Origin: Firmicutes bacterium ADurb.Bin182
Lineage (GTDB): Bacteria > Bacillota > Clostridia > Christensenellales > CAG-138
Length of the DNA stretch: 51,833 nucleotides
Direction: 5' to 3'
NCBI GenBank assembly: GCA_002070205.1
Contig: MWCU01000048.1
Coordinates: 1 to 51,833, forward strand
Each line of letters starts with the position of its first letter. The first letter of the stretch is position 1. The notes beneath the pieces are model-generated. The model was not told the origin of the DNA, did no database searches, and saw only the letters and a list, made by a program, of their open reading frames with translations. The position numbers and the translations under genes were made by a program. Of this stretch, positions 31,858-40,368 are shown in pieces.

Positions 31858-34299
31858 TTACCCCTTTTGATTTTGTAGTTTTTTGAATTGTAAAACTCCG
31901 TCCTCGATAATTATCTGAACCTTATCACCGATTTTCACCCGGCCCGCCAGCAGCTCCTCGCTGAGTGAATCTTCGACCTGCTGCTGTATTGCGCGCCTTA
32001 GCGGCCTCGCTCCGTATTGAGGGTCAAACCCCTCTTTGGAAAGATGCTTTGCGGCTTCATCATTGACAACCAACTCGATGCCGCGCTCTTTAAGCCTTTG
32101 GATAACGCTGCCCAGCATCAAGGTTACGATCTTATGCGTATGCTCGGGTTCAAGCGGATGGAAAATGATGATCTCGTCAAGGCGATTTAAAAATTCCGGC
32201 CTGAATGTTTTTTTCAGCTCATCCAGCATGCTTTCCTTCATTCTTTCATAAGTAAGCTCTCCGCTTTGAGCGCCGAAACCCATTACCTTGTTTTTCATGA
32301 TCCGCATCGCGCCGACGTTGGACGTCATGATTATTATAGTGTTTCGAAAATCCACGGTCCTGCCCTTGGAGTCGGTCAGCCGCCCGTCCTCGAGCACCTG
32401 AAGAAGTATATTGAAAACATCGGGATGCGCCTTTTCGATTTCATCGAACAACAATACGCTGTATGGCTTGCGGCGCACCCGCTCCGTCAACTGCCCGCCC
32501 TCATCGTACCCGACGTATCCCGGAGGGGACCCGGTCAGTTTGGATACGGAGTGGGATTCCATATACTCAGACATATCGAGGCGTATCATTGCGTCCTCAT
32601 CGGAAAACATTGCTTCAGCGAGCGCTTTTGAAAGCTCCGTTTTACCGACGCCCGTCGGTCCGAGAAATATGTAGGAGCCTATGGGACGCCTGGGATCCTT
32701 CAGCCCTGCCCTTGCACGCCTTATGGCGCGCGCGACGGCATGCACGGCTTCATCCTGTCCGATCACCCGCTTGTGAAGGGTCTCTTCCAGTTTGAGAAGC
32801 TTTTCGGATTCATCCTCCGTAAGCTGCTTTACGGGTATGCCTGTCCACAGGTTTACGATCTGAGCGATATCTTCTTCAGTAACGATGCTTTCTTTGTCCG
32901 TGCGTTCCTGTTCCCATGCGGTCCTCAGCCTTTCCATTTCGGCTTTCAGTTTCAGTTCCTCATCCCTTACGGTTGCGGCTTTTTCGAAATTCTGATTTGT
33001 GACCGCTTCTTCCTTTTCTTTTCTCAGCGCTTCGATGCGGGCTTCTATCTCCTTCATATCCGGCGGAGAAACATAAGCCTGAAGCTTTACGCGGCTTGCG
33101 GCCTCATCCATGAGATCGATAGCTTTATCCGGCAAAAACCTGTCCGATATATACCGATCCGAAAGTTCGACTGCCGCATTTATCGCTTCATCCGTTATGC
33201 GGGCTTTATGGTGCGCCTCATAACGGTCGCGCAGACCGAAAAGGATTTGCTTCGCTTCTTCCTTAGTCGGCTCCCCCACCATGACCGGCTGAAAACGGCG
33301 CTCAAACGCCGCGTCCTTTTCGATATGCTTTCGATACTCATCAAGCGTCGTGGCGCCGACGACCTGTATCTCCCCTCTTGCCAATGCGGGCTTAAGTATA
33401 TTGGATGCATCGACGCTTCCTTCCGCCGCACCCGCGCCGACAATCGTGTGCAGCTCATCGATGAACAGTATGGTGTTTTTGTTTTGCGAAAGCTCATTCA
33501 TTGCGGTTTTGACCCTTTCCTCAAACTCGCCGCGGTATTTTGTACCGGCAAGCATTCCGCCGAGGTCAAGCGCAACCACTCTCTTCCCCTTAAGCAAATC
33601 GGGGATTTCTCCCGCGGCTATCTTTTGGGCGAGCCCTTCGATAATAGCGCTTTTGCCGACGCCCGGATCGCCTATAAGTACGGGATTATTCTTTGTTCGG
33701 CGGCTCAGAATCTGTACGATCCTCTCGATCTCCTTCGTTCTGCCGATGACCGGATCCAGATCGCCCGCTTTTGCCATTTTTGTAAGGTCCGTGCTGTATT
33801 GGTCCAACACGGGCGTATCCTGCTGTGCTCCGCCCCGGGCTCCTTCGGCTGCGGAACTTTCGCCCGAGAGCATTTCAACGATGCTTTTACGCATCTGCTG
33901 AAGATCGATTCCAGATTCGATAAGAATTCTTGCGGCCACGCCCTCCTGCTCTCTTATCAAAGCGAGAAGGAGATGTTCGGTGCCGATATAATTATTCTTC
34001 AAAGTTTTAGCTTCATATAGGCTCAGCTCAATGATTTTTTTCGTACGCGGCGTATATCCGAAGCTGTCCGTAAAGTGATAATCCCCTCTTCCGACCAAAG
34101 CTTCCGCTTTGAGAAGAACGTCCTTTTCGGTGATTCCGAAACGCTGCAAAGCCTTGTTGGCAGCGCCGTCCCTTTCGCGGATCAACCCCAGAAGAAGGTG
34201 TTCGCTGCCCACATAATTATGCCCCAGGGATTTAGCGGACTCCTGAGCCAAAGCAAGCGCCCGGCGGGCGCCTTCAGTAAATTTCTCGAACAGATCCAT
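31858..34299 (-). CDS. clpC: ATP-dependent Clp protease ATP-binding subunit ClpC
   Basis: This 813-residue AAA+ unfoldase feeds ClpP and is standard length for ClpC. It has two N-terminal Clp repeats (residues ~1-145), the first ATPase with GDPGVGKSAIIEGLA and LFIDELHTIVGAG, a UVR motif-bearing middle domain (EKEEAVTNQNFEKAATVRDEELKLK) and the second ATPase with GPTGVGKTELSKALAE and LLFDEIEKAHPDVFN, then a D2 small domain. GAGGTAAAAA provides the ribosome binding site inside the mcsB end. It works with McsB, which marks substrates with phospho-arginine, and with McsA. It lies third in the operon. Confidence 0.97.
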   Translation of the reverse strand: MDLFEKFTEGARRALALAQESAKSLGHNYVGSEHLLLGLIRERDGAANKALQRFGITEKDVLLKAEALVGRGDYHFTDSFGYTPRTKKIIELSLYEAKTLKNNYIGTEHLLLALIREQEGVAARILIESGIDLQQMRKSIVEMLSGESSAAEGARGGAQQDTPVLDQYSTDLTKMAKAGDLDPVIGRTKEIERIVQILSRRTKNNPVLIGDPGVGKSAIIEGLAQKIAAGEIPDLLKGKRVVALDLGGMLAGTKYRGEFEERVKTAMNELSQNKNTILFIDELHTIVGAGAAEGSVDASNILKPALARGEIQVVGATTLDEYRKHIEKDAAFERRFQPVMVGEPTKEEAKQILFGLRDRYEAHHKARITDEAINAAVELSDRYISDRFLPDKAIDLMDEAASRVKLQAYVSPPDMKEIEARIEALRKEKEEAVTNQNFEKAATVRDEELKLKAEMERLRTAWEQERTDKESIVTEEDIAQIVNLWTGIPVKQLTEDESEKLLKLEETLHKRVIGQDEAVHAVARAIRRARAGLKDPRRPIGSYIFLGPTGVGKTELSKALAEAMFSDEDAMIRLDMSEYMESHSVSKLTGSPPGYVGYDEGGQLTERVRRKPYSVLLFDEIEKAHPDVFNILLQVLEDGRLTDSKGRTVDFRNTIIIMTSNVGAMRIMKNKVMGFGAQSGELTYERMKESMLDELKKTFRPEFLNRLDEIIIFHPLEPEHTHKIVTLMLGSVIQRLKERGIELVVNDEAAKHLSKEGFDPQYGARPLRRAIQQQVEDSLSEELLAGRVKIGDKVQIIIEDGVLQFKKLQNQKG

Positions 34300-34302
34300 T
34301 TT

Positions 34303-35289
34303 TTACCTCGCAACTTTTTCGCGAACAAGGTTTGCTCGCGCTATGTTCTCTTGTGCCTCACTTAAAAGCTTGCCCTCCCGGGCGCGCAGCGATGCGCTTT
34401 GTCCCGCCGTTATCAGCGCGTTCAGTTCCTCATGCGAAATTCCTTCGATAATCCCGCAGCTGACGCCTAATTTCAAGTTGGACATATGTTCCATAAATTC
34501 AGGGAGTGCCATTCTGCGCGCATAACGGCACAAACCGAACGAGCGGGACACCAAATCCGCCAATTCAACGGGACCTTTTTCGTTTATTTTATTCCTTACT
34601 TGTTCCTCCTGTTCGCAAAGCCTGCTTATCGTATCCGTCAGATTTGCGATTATCTCATTCTCGGAAAGGCCGAGCGTCATTTGGTTGGAAAGCTGGTATA
34701 TATGGCCCGGCGCCGCGCTTCCTTCACCGTAAAAGCCTCTGACGGCGATACCGAATTTGCTGAGTGCCGCCAATATCTGCTCCGACTGCTTAGCGAGCGA
34801 GAGCGCGGGCAAGTGAACCATCGCAGAGGCCCTCATGCCGGTTCCGACATTAGTCGGGCAGGCGGTCAAAAAGCCTAATTGGGCATCGAACGCATATTCA
34901 AGTTTTTTTGATATAATCGAATCCACGCCTGAACTCAATTCATCCGCCCGTTCAAGGTCCAGCCCCGGCAGTATGCATTGGATCCTGATGTGGTCTTCTT
35001 CATTTACCATTATCGATATACTTTCGTCTTCATTCAAAAGCAAAGCGCCTTTTGCGCTTTTGGCAAGATCGATGCTGCATAAATGCCTTTCAACAAGCAG
35101 CAGCCGGTCATTATCGCCCACATCCACCATACGAAGCAGTTTATATTCGCCGTTTGAGTTAATTGCTTCGTTTACTCTGTTGATGAGCAGATCGGCCTGT
35201 TCCAGGCTCATATTATGCACAAAGGGCAAATCCTTTACATTTCGGGCCAGCCTGACTCTGCAGCTGATGGTTTCATTGGTTAAGGGCAT
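34303..35289 (-). CDS. mcsB: Protein arginine kinase McsB
   Basis: This 328-residue kinase of the phosphagen-kinase fold phosphorylates arginines on damaged proteins for ClpCP degradation. It shows SCRVRLARNVKDLPF, the conserved EDHIRIQ loop, LGFLTACPTNVGTGMRASAMVHLPAL with the catalytic Cys, and the C-terminal phospho-arginine-binding RxxxAR-type residues (RYARRMAL). The start overlaps the mcsA stop by 17 bases, so translation is coupled. Length is slightly below the Bacillus protein (363), mainly from a shorter N-terminus. Confidence 0.95.
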   Translation of the reverse strand: MPLTNETISCRVRLARNVKDLPFVHNMSLEQADLLINRVNEAINSNGEYKLLRMVDVGDNDRLLLVERHLCSIDLAKSAKGALLLNEDESISIMVNEEDHIRIQCILPGLDLERADELSSGVDSIISKKLEYAFDAQLGFLTACPTNVGTGMRASAMVHLPALSLAKQSEQILAALSKFGIAVRGFYGEGSAAPGHIYQLSNQMTLGLSENEIIANLTDTISRLCEQEEQVRNKINEKGPVELADLVSRSFGLCRYARRMALPEFMEHMSNLKLGVSCGIIEGISHEELNALITAGQSASLRAREGKLLSEAQENIARANLVREKVAR

Positions 35290-35761
35290 CAGGACCCGTC
35301 TTCCTTTCCGACAGAGATTTTATCTGATCGCGCAGCTCGGCCGCGCGCTCGTATTCCTCATTGTTTACGGCTTGCGCAAGCTCGGCCTTGAGCCGGGCGA
35401 TTATATCCGGTTCTTTCGGCTCGCGTTTGGACGGGATCCTTCCCGTATGTTCGGTCCTCCCGCCCTGCGCTCTTTTTATTATTCCGAGCAATTCTTCCCT
35501 ATGCTCATTGTAGCAATTCGGGCAGCCCAATAAACCCGATTCATAAAACTGTACCATATCGGTTCCGCAAGAGCATTTGTGAGCGGATATGATGTCGTTT
35601 TCCTTGCCGAAAAGCATTCCCAGCAATGCGGGAAACGAATCAAACTTGAACCCGACTTGCCTTGCGCACTCGGCACACAAATACTGCTCGCGCTTTTGCC
35701 CGTTTTTTATGACAACCGAATGGACCGTTGCCGGGTTCTTTTTGCAGCTTTCGCATAACAT
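35273..35761 (-). CDS. mcsA: McsA, activator of McsB with zinc motifs
   Basis: This 162-residue protein has two CxxC zinc modules at the N-terminus (CESCKKNPATVH, YLCAECARQ), a second pair (HKCSCGTDM ... GCPNCYNEHREEL) and a C-terminal UVR motif (ARLKAELAQAVNNEEYERAAELRDQIKSL), which is the McsA layout. It binds and activates McsB. GGAGGAATAATTTATG gives the start. It is the first gene of the operon and has its own promoter (35782-35810). A ctsR gene, normally just upstream, is missing. Confidence 0.93.
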   Translation of the reverse strand: MLCESCKKNPATVHSVVIKNGQKREQYLCAECARQVGFKFDSFPALLGMLFGKENDIISAHKCSCGTDMVQFYESGLLGCPNCYNEHREELLGIIKRAQGGRTEHTGRIPSKREPKEPDIIARLKAELAQAVNNEEYERAAELRDQIKSLSERKTGPDALNQ

Positions 35762-35781
35762 AAATTATTCCTCCAATTGAT

Positions 35782-35810
35782 ATTATAGGCATTGCTGCGT
35801 GATTATGCAA
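35782..35810 (-). promoter_or_regulatory. Promoter of the mcsA-mcsB-clpC operon
   Basis: On the minus strand TTGCAT (35805-35810) and a perfect TATAAT (35782-35787) are 17 bases apart, just before the mcsA ribosome binding site. I searched the whole 200-base gap for the CtsR heptad (GGTCAAA pairs) and a CIRCE repeat and saw neither. Confidence 0.7.
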
Positions 35811-35904
35811 CGAAAGCCGCGTGTACACTTAGGATAGTTTGTGAAAACAAGGTGAAAATACACCTCAAAATATGCTAAAATGATTGTTGGCGCAGTTCTT
35901 CGGG

Positions 35905-35922
35905 TTATCATATATATGATAA
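35905..35922 (+). promoter_or_regulatory. Perfect palindrome before the cysteine desulfurase gene
   Basis: TTATCATATATATGATAA is its own exact reverse complement over 18 bases. It lies 49 bases before the ATG of the desulfurase gene and about 140 bases from mcsA, so it is a candidate operator for the rightward gene. A second, looser inverted pair (CAGGA...TCCTG) follows at about 35929-35945. Confidence 0.5.
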
Positions 35923-35970
35923 TAGAATCAGGACCGGTTATCCTGATATGCTGAAAACGGAGTGGAAATA

Positions 35971-37110
35971 ATGATCTATTTGGATAACAGCGCTACCACC
36001 TGCACGCTGGATGAGGCTGCGGACACCGCCAAACTGTATATGTGCGCGAGGTTTTTCAACACGTCAAGCGCTTATCAGCCTGCAGTGGAGGCTGACAGGG
36101 ACGTACAGGCCGCAAGAGCCCGGCTGGCGGAATGCTTACAGGCAGACAAGGATGAAATCATCTATACATCCGGAGGAACCGAAAGCAACAATATGGCCGT
36201 GTACGGCGTTTTGAACGCTCGCAGGGGGGGCAGGCTTGTTGCCGGCATAACCGAACATCCTTCGGTATATGAGGTTGCGAATTCACTGCGGCAAAAAGGA
36301 GCCGAAGTGGACTTTGTGCCTGTAACCGATTCGGGAAGCGTCGATATGGCATATCTGGAAAGCGTCCTTAAAAATGATACGGCGCTTGTGAGCCTGATGC
36401 ATATAAACAATGAAACGGGAGCGGTCAACGACCTCGGCGCAATTTATAAACTGATTAAGTCCCGGGCGCCGCGCGCGGTTTTTCACGCGGACGGGGTGCA
36501 GGCTTTTTGCAAAATGCCGTTCAAAAATCCCGAATGCGATCTGTATTCGATAAGCGGTCATAAATTTCACGGCCCGAAGGGCATCGGCGCGCTTTATATT
36601 CGGAAAGGCACCCGGTTTACCGGCTCTCTGGCAGGCGGCGGTCAGGAGCGCAATTTAAGGTCGGGTACAACAAACACGCCGGGAATCATGGGCATGGACG
36701 CGGCGCTTTCATTCTACCGCGATTATCAGCAGGATGCAATTGCCAAAATGCGTGCATGCAAATTGAGACTGGCAAAAAATTTGATGGAAGTCGACGAGGC
36801 TGTCATAAACGGACCTATGCCGGACGAGGGCGCGCCCCATATACTCAACGTATCCTTTATGGGCGTCAAGGGCGAAGTATTGCTTCATGCGCTGGAGGAG
36901 TTCAAAATATATGTTTCGACCGGATCCGCATGCTCTGCGCATAAAAAAGGCAAAAACCGGGTACTTGAGTCAATGGGGATAAAAGGGCCGCGGCAGGAAG
37001 GCGCGATCAGATTCAGTCTGTGTCCTTTCAACACACTGGCCGAAATGGACGAAACCGCGCTTGTCATTAAAGAGCAAGTGAAGTATTTAAGAAAATTCAA
37101 AAGAAGGTAA
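35971..37110 (+). CDS. Cysteine desulfurase (NifS/IscS family)
   Basis: This 379-residue PLP enzyme takes sulfur from cysteine. It shows the opening YLDNSATT, the PLP lysine in SISGHKFHGPKG and the active-site cysteine loop STGSACSAHKKG. The start is the ATG after GGAGTGGAAATA, not the GTG three codons upstream. It is followed after only three bases by thiI, a pairing that supplies sulfur for 4-thiouridine in tRNA and for thiamine rather than for general iron-sulfur assembly. No iscU or regulator gene is next to it. Confidence 0.94.
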   Translation: MIYLDNSATTCTLDEAADTAKLYMCARFFNTSSAYQPAVEADRDVQAARARLAECLQADKDEIIYTSGGTESNNMAVYGVLNARRGGRLVAGITEHPSVYEVANSLRQKGAEVDFVPVTDSGSVDMAYLESVLKNDTALVSLMHINNETGAVNDLGAIYKLIKSRAPRAVFHADGVQAFCKMPFKNPECDLYSISGHKFHGPKGIGALYIRKGTRFTGSLAGGGQERNLRSGTTNTPGIMGMDAALSFYRDYQQDAIAKMRACKLRLAKNLMEVDEAVINGPMPDEGAPHILNVSFMGVKGEVLLHALEEFKIYVSTGSACSAHKKGKNRVLESMGIKGPRQEGAIRFSLCPFNTLAEMDETALVIKEQVKYLRKFKRR

Positions 37111-37113
37111 AGG

Positions 37114-38286
37114 ATGCTTATGGAGGATGTATTGCTGATAAGGTACTCGGAAATCCATTTGAAAGGACTGAACAGGCCTTTTTTTGAGCGCAAACTCATA
37201 GAAGGAATAAAGCGCGCTCTTAACAACCATAAGGTATATGTTATAAGGGAGCAGGGGCGCATATATGTAAAAGGCCTCCGGCAATGCGAAACAGACGAGG
37301 CGATCGATAAATTAAAGCGCGTTTTCGGGATACATTCGGTAAGCCGCGCAAAGGTTTTCAAAAAGGATTGGGATACTATCTGCGCCGGCGTGACCGGGAT
37401 GGTTGAACGACTGCTTAATGAGCGGGATTGCGCGACGTTCAAAGTAGCTGCCCGAAGGTCGGACAAGCAGTTTCCCCTCAATTCCGATCAAATCAACAGA
37501 AAACTGGGAGAACTGCTTTTGTCGCGCTTTTCAAAACTGAAAGTCGATGTTCACGATCCGGATTTTATTATAGGCGTCGAAGTCCGGGACGAAGTATACG
37601 TGTATACCGGCGAAACCGGATGCAGCGGTGGTATGCCGACAGGCACGGCAGGGCGGGTTGTACTGTTGATTTCCGGCGGCATAGACAGTCCGGCGGCGGG
37701 ATTCATGCTCGCAAAGCGAGGCGCGGAACTCAGCGCCGTTCACTTTTACAGCTTTCCGTATACAAGCGAACGCGCAAAGGACAAGGTCATCGAGCTGACC
37801 CGGCTGCTGTCTCTGTATGCCGGCACCATCAAGCTCCACCTGGTGCCTTTTACGGAAATACAAACCGCCGTTTACGAAAAATGCCCTTCAAAGGAGACTA
37901 CGGTTTTGATGCGCAGGCAAATGATGAAAATTGCCGAAATGATAGCGCATGAGGATGGCGCAAAAGCGCTTGTAACGGGCGAATCTCTGGGCCAGGTGGC
38001 AAGCCAGACCCTCGAAAGCCTTGCGGCAACGGACGATGCCGTTAAGATCCCTGTCTTCAGGCCGCTAATCGGTTTCGATAAGGATGATATCATGGATTTG
38101 GCGCGCAAAATCGGAACTTATGAAACATCCATATTGCCGTATGAGGATTGCTGCACTGTTTTCGTACCGCGCCATCCGGTCACCAGACCTTCCGTCGATT
38201 CTGTCAGGGCAAGCGAAAGTGCGGCGGATTTTGAGGATTTGAACGTTCATGCTCTCGCTGAAAGAGAAATCCTGAACATTGGCTGA
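37114..38286 (+). CDS. thiI: tRNA 4-thiouridine sulfurtransferase ThiI
   Basis: This 390-residue enzyme transfers sulfur to uridine 8 of tRNA. It has a THUMP RNA-binding domain in the first ~165 residues (RIYVKGL, FKVAARRSDKQFPLNSDQINRKLGE), the PP-loop ATP site LLISGGIDSPAAGFMLAKRG and the downstream EDCCTVFVPRHPVT segment. It lacks the C-terminal rhodanese domain of the E. coli enzyme, as usual in Firmicutes. AGAAGG six bases before ATG 37114 sets the start. It forms an operon with the upstream desulfurase. Confidence 0.95.
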   Translation: MLMEDVLLIRYSEIHLKGLNRPFFERKLIEGIKRALNNHKVYVIREQGRIYVKGLRQCETDEAIDKLKRVFGIHSVSRAKVFKKDWDTICAGVTGMVERLLNERDCATFKVAARRSDKQFPLNSDQINRKLGELLLSRFSKLKVDVHDPDFIIGVEVRDEVYVYTGETGCSGGMPTGTAGRVVLLISGGIDSPAAGFMLAKRGAELSAVHFYSFPYTSERAKDKVIELTRLLSLYAGTIKLHLVPFTEIQTAVYEKCPSKETTVLMRRQMMKIAEMIAHEDGAKALVTGESLGQVASQTLESLAATDDAVKIPVFRPLIGFDKDDIMDLARKIGTYETSILPYEDCCTVFVPRHPVTRPSVDSVRASESAADFEDLNVHALAEREILNIG

Positions 38287-38324
38287 CACCTTAACGATTT
38301 ATTTACACAAGCCGTCCTCAACAA

Positions 38325-38333
38325 TGATATAAT
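38325..38333 (+). promoter_or_regulatory. Extended -10 promoter, near-leaderless lipoprotein gene
   Basis: TGATATAAT is a perfect extended -10. The next ATG (38344) comes ten bases after it and has no ribosome binding site, so the mRNA would have a leader of only about three to four bases. It resembles the uvrC arrangement. TTTACA lies 20 bases upstream, too far for a normal -35. Confidence 0.5.
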
Positions 38334-38343
38334 TCAATTGAAT

Positions 38344-39072
38344 ATGAAGAAACTGCTTTATATTTTAGTGTTGAGCCTTATGCTGTACGGCTGCGCCGCA
38401 CAGCCGATTGAACTTGCGGAAATAGAATCCGATGAAGCGGAAACGCTCATTCAAAATTTGTCCGCCTCCCCCTCGCCCGCCGTCAGCGAAACGATTTACG
38501 GGCCGCTTTCGATTGAACCCCAGGTCATTCCGGATGAGAAATCGCGCATCATTGTACCTGAGGTATCCGGGTGCAGCGAGGAAGATCAAATCAACGAGGC
38601 AATAGAGCTGCAAATAAAGGAATGCGTAAAAAAAATCGACGAACCCGTATGGTCAGAATATTCGATCAAAATAAACAGCAGCGGGATACTGTCAGTCCTT
38701 GTGCAGTTGTTTTCTTTGAAGGACAACCGCCAGCTTGCGATACTGCCGCTGACATTTGACAGCGCCACCGGAGACGCCTGCAAATTATCCGGCTTTTTTG
38801 ACGCCAAAGACGAAAGGTGGAGGTATGTACTGCCGGATATAGTGGAAGCACAAGCAAAGCGCAGGGGCATTACGCTGCTTTCGGATTTGCTCCCCGTGAA
38901 AGACGAGCAGAGTTATTATCTCTATGACGACTCGGGAGAAAGCATGCTCGTGCTTATTTTCAACCCTTACGAAATAACGACATATGCCGCCGGAACGCCC
39001 CAGTTCTTCATCCCGCTCAGCGATATCGAGCACCTTCTCGGCGGAAACAGCGCTTTGCTGCGCTTGCTTTGA
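38344..39072 (+). CDS. Lipoprotein, DUF3298-like C-terminal domain
   Basis: This 242-residue protein has a lipoprotein signal peptide with the lipobox LYGC (MKKLLYILVLSLMLYGC). After a low-complexity linker, about 170 residues run with IKINSSGILSVLVQLFSLKDNRQLAILPLTFDSATGDACKLSGFF and end YEITTYAAGTPQFFIPLSDIEHLL, which resembles the DUF3298/RsiV-like fold of secreted Firmicute proteins. No ribosome binding site is present (see promoter entry). It overlaps no gene but is followed after one base by the rhodanese-like gene. Function unknown; it is probably anchored at the outer face of the membrane. Confidence 0.72.
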   Translation: MKKLLYILVLSLMLYGCAAQPIELAEIESDEAETLIQNLSASPSPAVSETIYGPLSIEPQVIPDEKSRIIVPEVSGCSEEDQINEAIELQIKECVKKIDEPVWSEYSIKINSSGILSVLVQLFSLKDNRQLAILPLTFDSATGDACKLSGFFDAKDERWRYVLPDIVEAQAKRRGITLLSDLLPVKDEQSYYLYDDSGESMLVLIFNPYEITTYAAGTPQFFIPLSDIEHLLGGNSALLRLL

Positions 39073-39073
39073 T

Positions 39074-39601
39074 ATGAAAAAGCTTATAAAATCCATTCTG
39101 CTCATATTGTTCATCGGGTTCGCACTTCTCGCAGTTCTTTCCTTTATAGAGCGAAGCGGCACGGAAAACCTGAGCGAAACCGAAAAGGCTATATTGGAAG
39201 CCGCGGATAAAGCAATGCTGCAAATCAACAGCGGTGACCGAAACGACGACGCCGAGAAAGCGTTAAATGATATAAAAGAACTTATCGGGAATCTTAATAT
39301 TTCGCCTTCAAAGGCAAAAGAGGAGATAGAACGGAAAACCCGGTATATATTACTGGACGTCAGAAGCTTTGAAGAATTCGATAAAGGACATTTGCCCGAT
39401 TCAGTATGTCTTCCGGCCCCCAGGCTTGAAGATGAAGCCGAAAGGGTAGTCGGCGAAAAAGATAAATTCGTTTTCGTGTTGGGATCATCCGCCGATGAAA
39501 GCGCCGGGGCAGTAAAATTACTGCGAAAGTTAGGATACTCAAAAGCGCTTGATCTTGGCGGCATCGAAAGCTGGCCTTATGAACTGTTCGGCGGCCGATA
39601 A
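39074..39601 (+). CDS. Membrane-anchored rhodanese-like protein lacking the catalytic cysteine
   Basis: This 175-residue protein has an N-terminal membrane helix (MKKLIKSILLILFIGFALLAVL), a helical spacer and a rhodanese-like domain (YILLDVRSFEEFDKGHLPDSVCLPAP, then LGYSKALDLGGIESWPYELFGG). In active rhodaneses the loop after the central strand begins with Cys; here it reads FVLGSSADESAG, without cysteine. It is therefore probably a binding or structural domain. The start has no ribosome binding site, and the stop of the preceding lipoprotein gene is one base away, so re-initiation is likely. The ~215 bases to cotJA hold no other gene. Confidence 0.75.
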   Translation: MKKLIKSILLILFIGFALLAVLSFIERSGTENLSETEKAILEAADKAMLQINSGDRNDDAEKALNDIKELIGNLNISPSKAKEEIERKTRYILLDVRSFEEFDKGHLPDSVCLPAPRLEDEAERVVGEKDKFVFVLGSSADESAGAVKLLRKLGYSKALDLGGIESWPYELFGGR

Positions 39602-39817
39602 AGCCGCTCCGGATCGTCTTTCACCAACCCGCCCGGACTGTCATAACCGCAATTGTATCGTATATATCGTCCTGTCCAAAAATCAAACATCTCAGCACAG
39701 CTTATCAATATAATGGAACGCTCACCATACTGCCGGCATTTGCATAATATACACAAAGCAAATAGGCTATGCGTATTGTTTTCATACGCCTCTGCCTAGC
39801 CAAGGAGGAATTTGACC

Positions 39818-40096
39818 ATGTATAAAAGACCAAATGCCCATCCGTCTTGCGGCGGAGTCTGCTGCATTGAGGGGCATGGCGAAGGCATTAACCCGCTGAG
39901 CGTTGCCAATACCGTTCCGGCCGGTTCCGCATACGAGGACCTTTGCGATGAGGAAGATGTCCTCGGCGAAGAGTACGAAGATTGTCTGTTAGCCACGGCA
40001 TACATGCCTTTCCAGGACTATCGAGCGGGATTCTGCCCCGATGAGGCATTGGAACACGGCACGCTGTTCCCCGAGCTCGTGCGGCCGTACAGGTAA
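39818..40096 (+). CDS. cotJA: Spore coat associated protein CotJA
   Basis: This 92-residue protein carries the CotJA core LLATAYMPFQDYRAGFCPDEALEHGTLFPELVRPY near its C-terminus, after a Cys-rich, acidic N-terminal extension (PSCGGVCCIEGHGEG). AAGGAGG lies nine bases before the ATG. It begins the cotJABC operon, which is made in the mother cell under sigma-E and contributes to the inner coat. A weak sigma-E-like promoter (CATA...GCATAATATA near 39730-39755) is a candidate only. Confidence 0.85.
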   Translation: MYKRPNAHPSCGGVCCIEGHGEGINPLSVANTVPAGSAYEDLCDEEDVLGEEYEDCLLATAYMPFQDYRAGFCPDEALEHGTLFPELVRPYR

Positions 40097-40107
40097 GGAG
40101 GTACGTT

Positions 40108-40356
40108 ATGGACATGACTCAAAACGCGCTGTTAATGAAAATCAGCGAAGCCGAGTTCGTATGCGTCGAACTCAACCTGTATCTTAACACGCATCCCGAT
40201 GATGAAGACGCGCAAGCGGATTACTACAGCTATTCCGTGAAACTAAGGAACCTTATCGAAAGGTACGAAGAGGCGTACGGCCCGTTAAAGAACTTCGGGC
40301 ATTCTCCCACCATGACCGGTGAATGGGCACGATCTAGATGGCCGTGGGAAGTATAA
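40108..40356 (+). CDS. cotJB: Spore coat protein CotJB
   Basis: This 82-residue protein matches CotJB: LLMKISEAEFVCVELNLYLNTHPDDEDAQADYYSY, a short helical region, and the tail GPLKNFGHSPTMTGEWARSRWPWEV ending in the typical WPWE. AAGGAGG lies seven bases before the ATG. It stands between cotJA and cotJC with gaps of 11-12 bases. It is a partner of the catalase-like CotJC in the coat. Confidence 0.92.
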   Translation: MDMTQNALLMKISEAEFVCVELNLYLNTHPDDEDAQADYYSYSVKLRNLIERYEEAYGPLKNFGHSPTMTGEWARSRWPWEV

Positions 40357-40368
40357 GGAGGAACGAAT

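Noticed and set aside
32740..34020. Open frame of 426 codons on the + strand
   Set aside because: It lies opposite clpC, has no family resemblance and no ribosome binding site, and is explained by clpC codon bias.
38785..39564. Ser-rich frame of 259 codons on the - strand
   Set aside because: It is antisense to the lipoprotein and rhodanese-like genes and has a low-complexity shadow composition.
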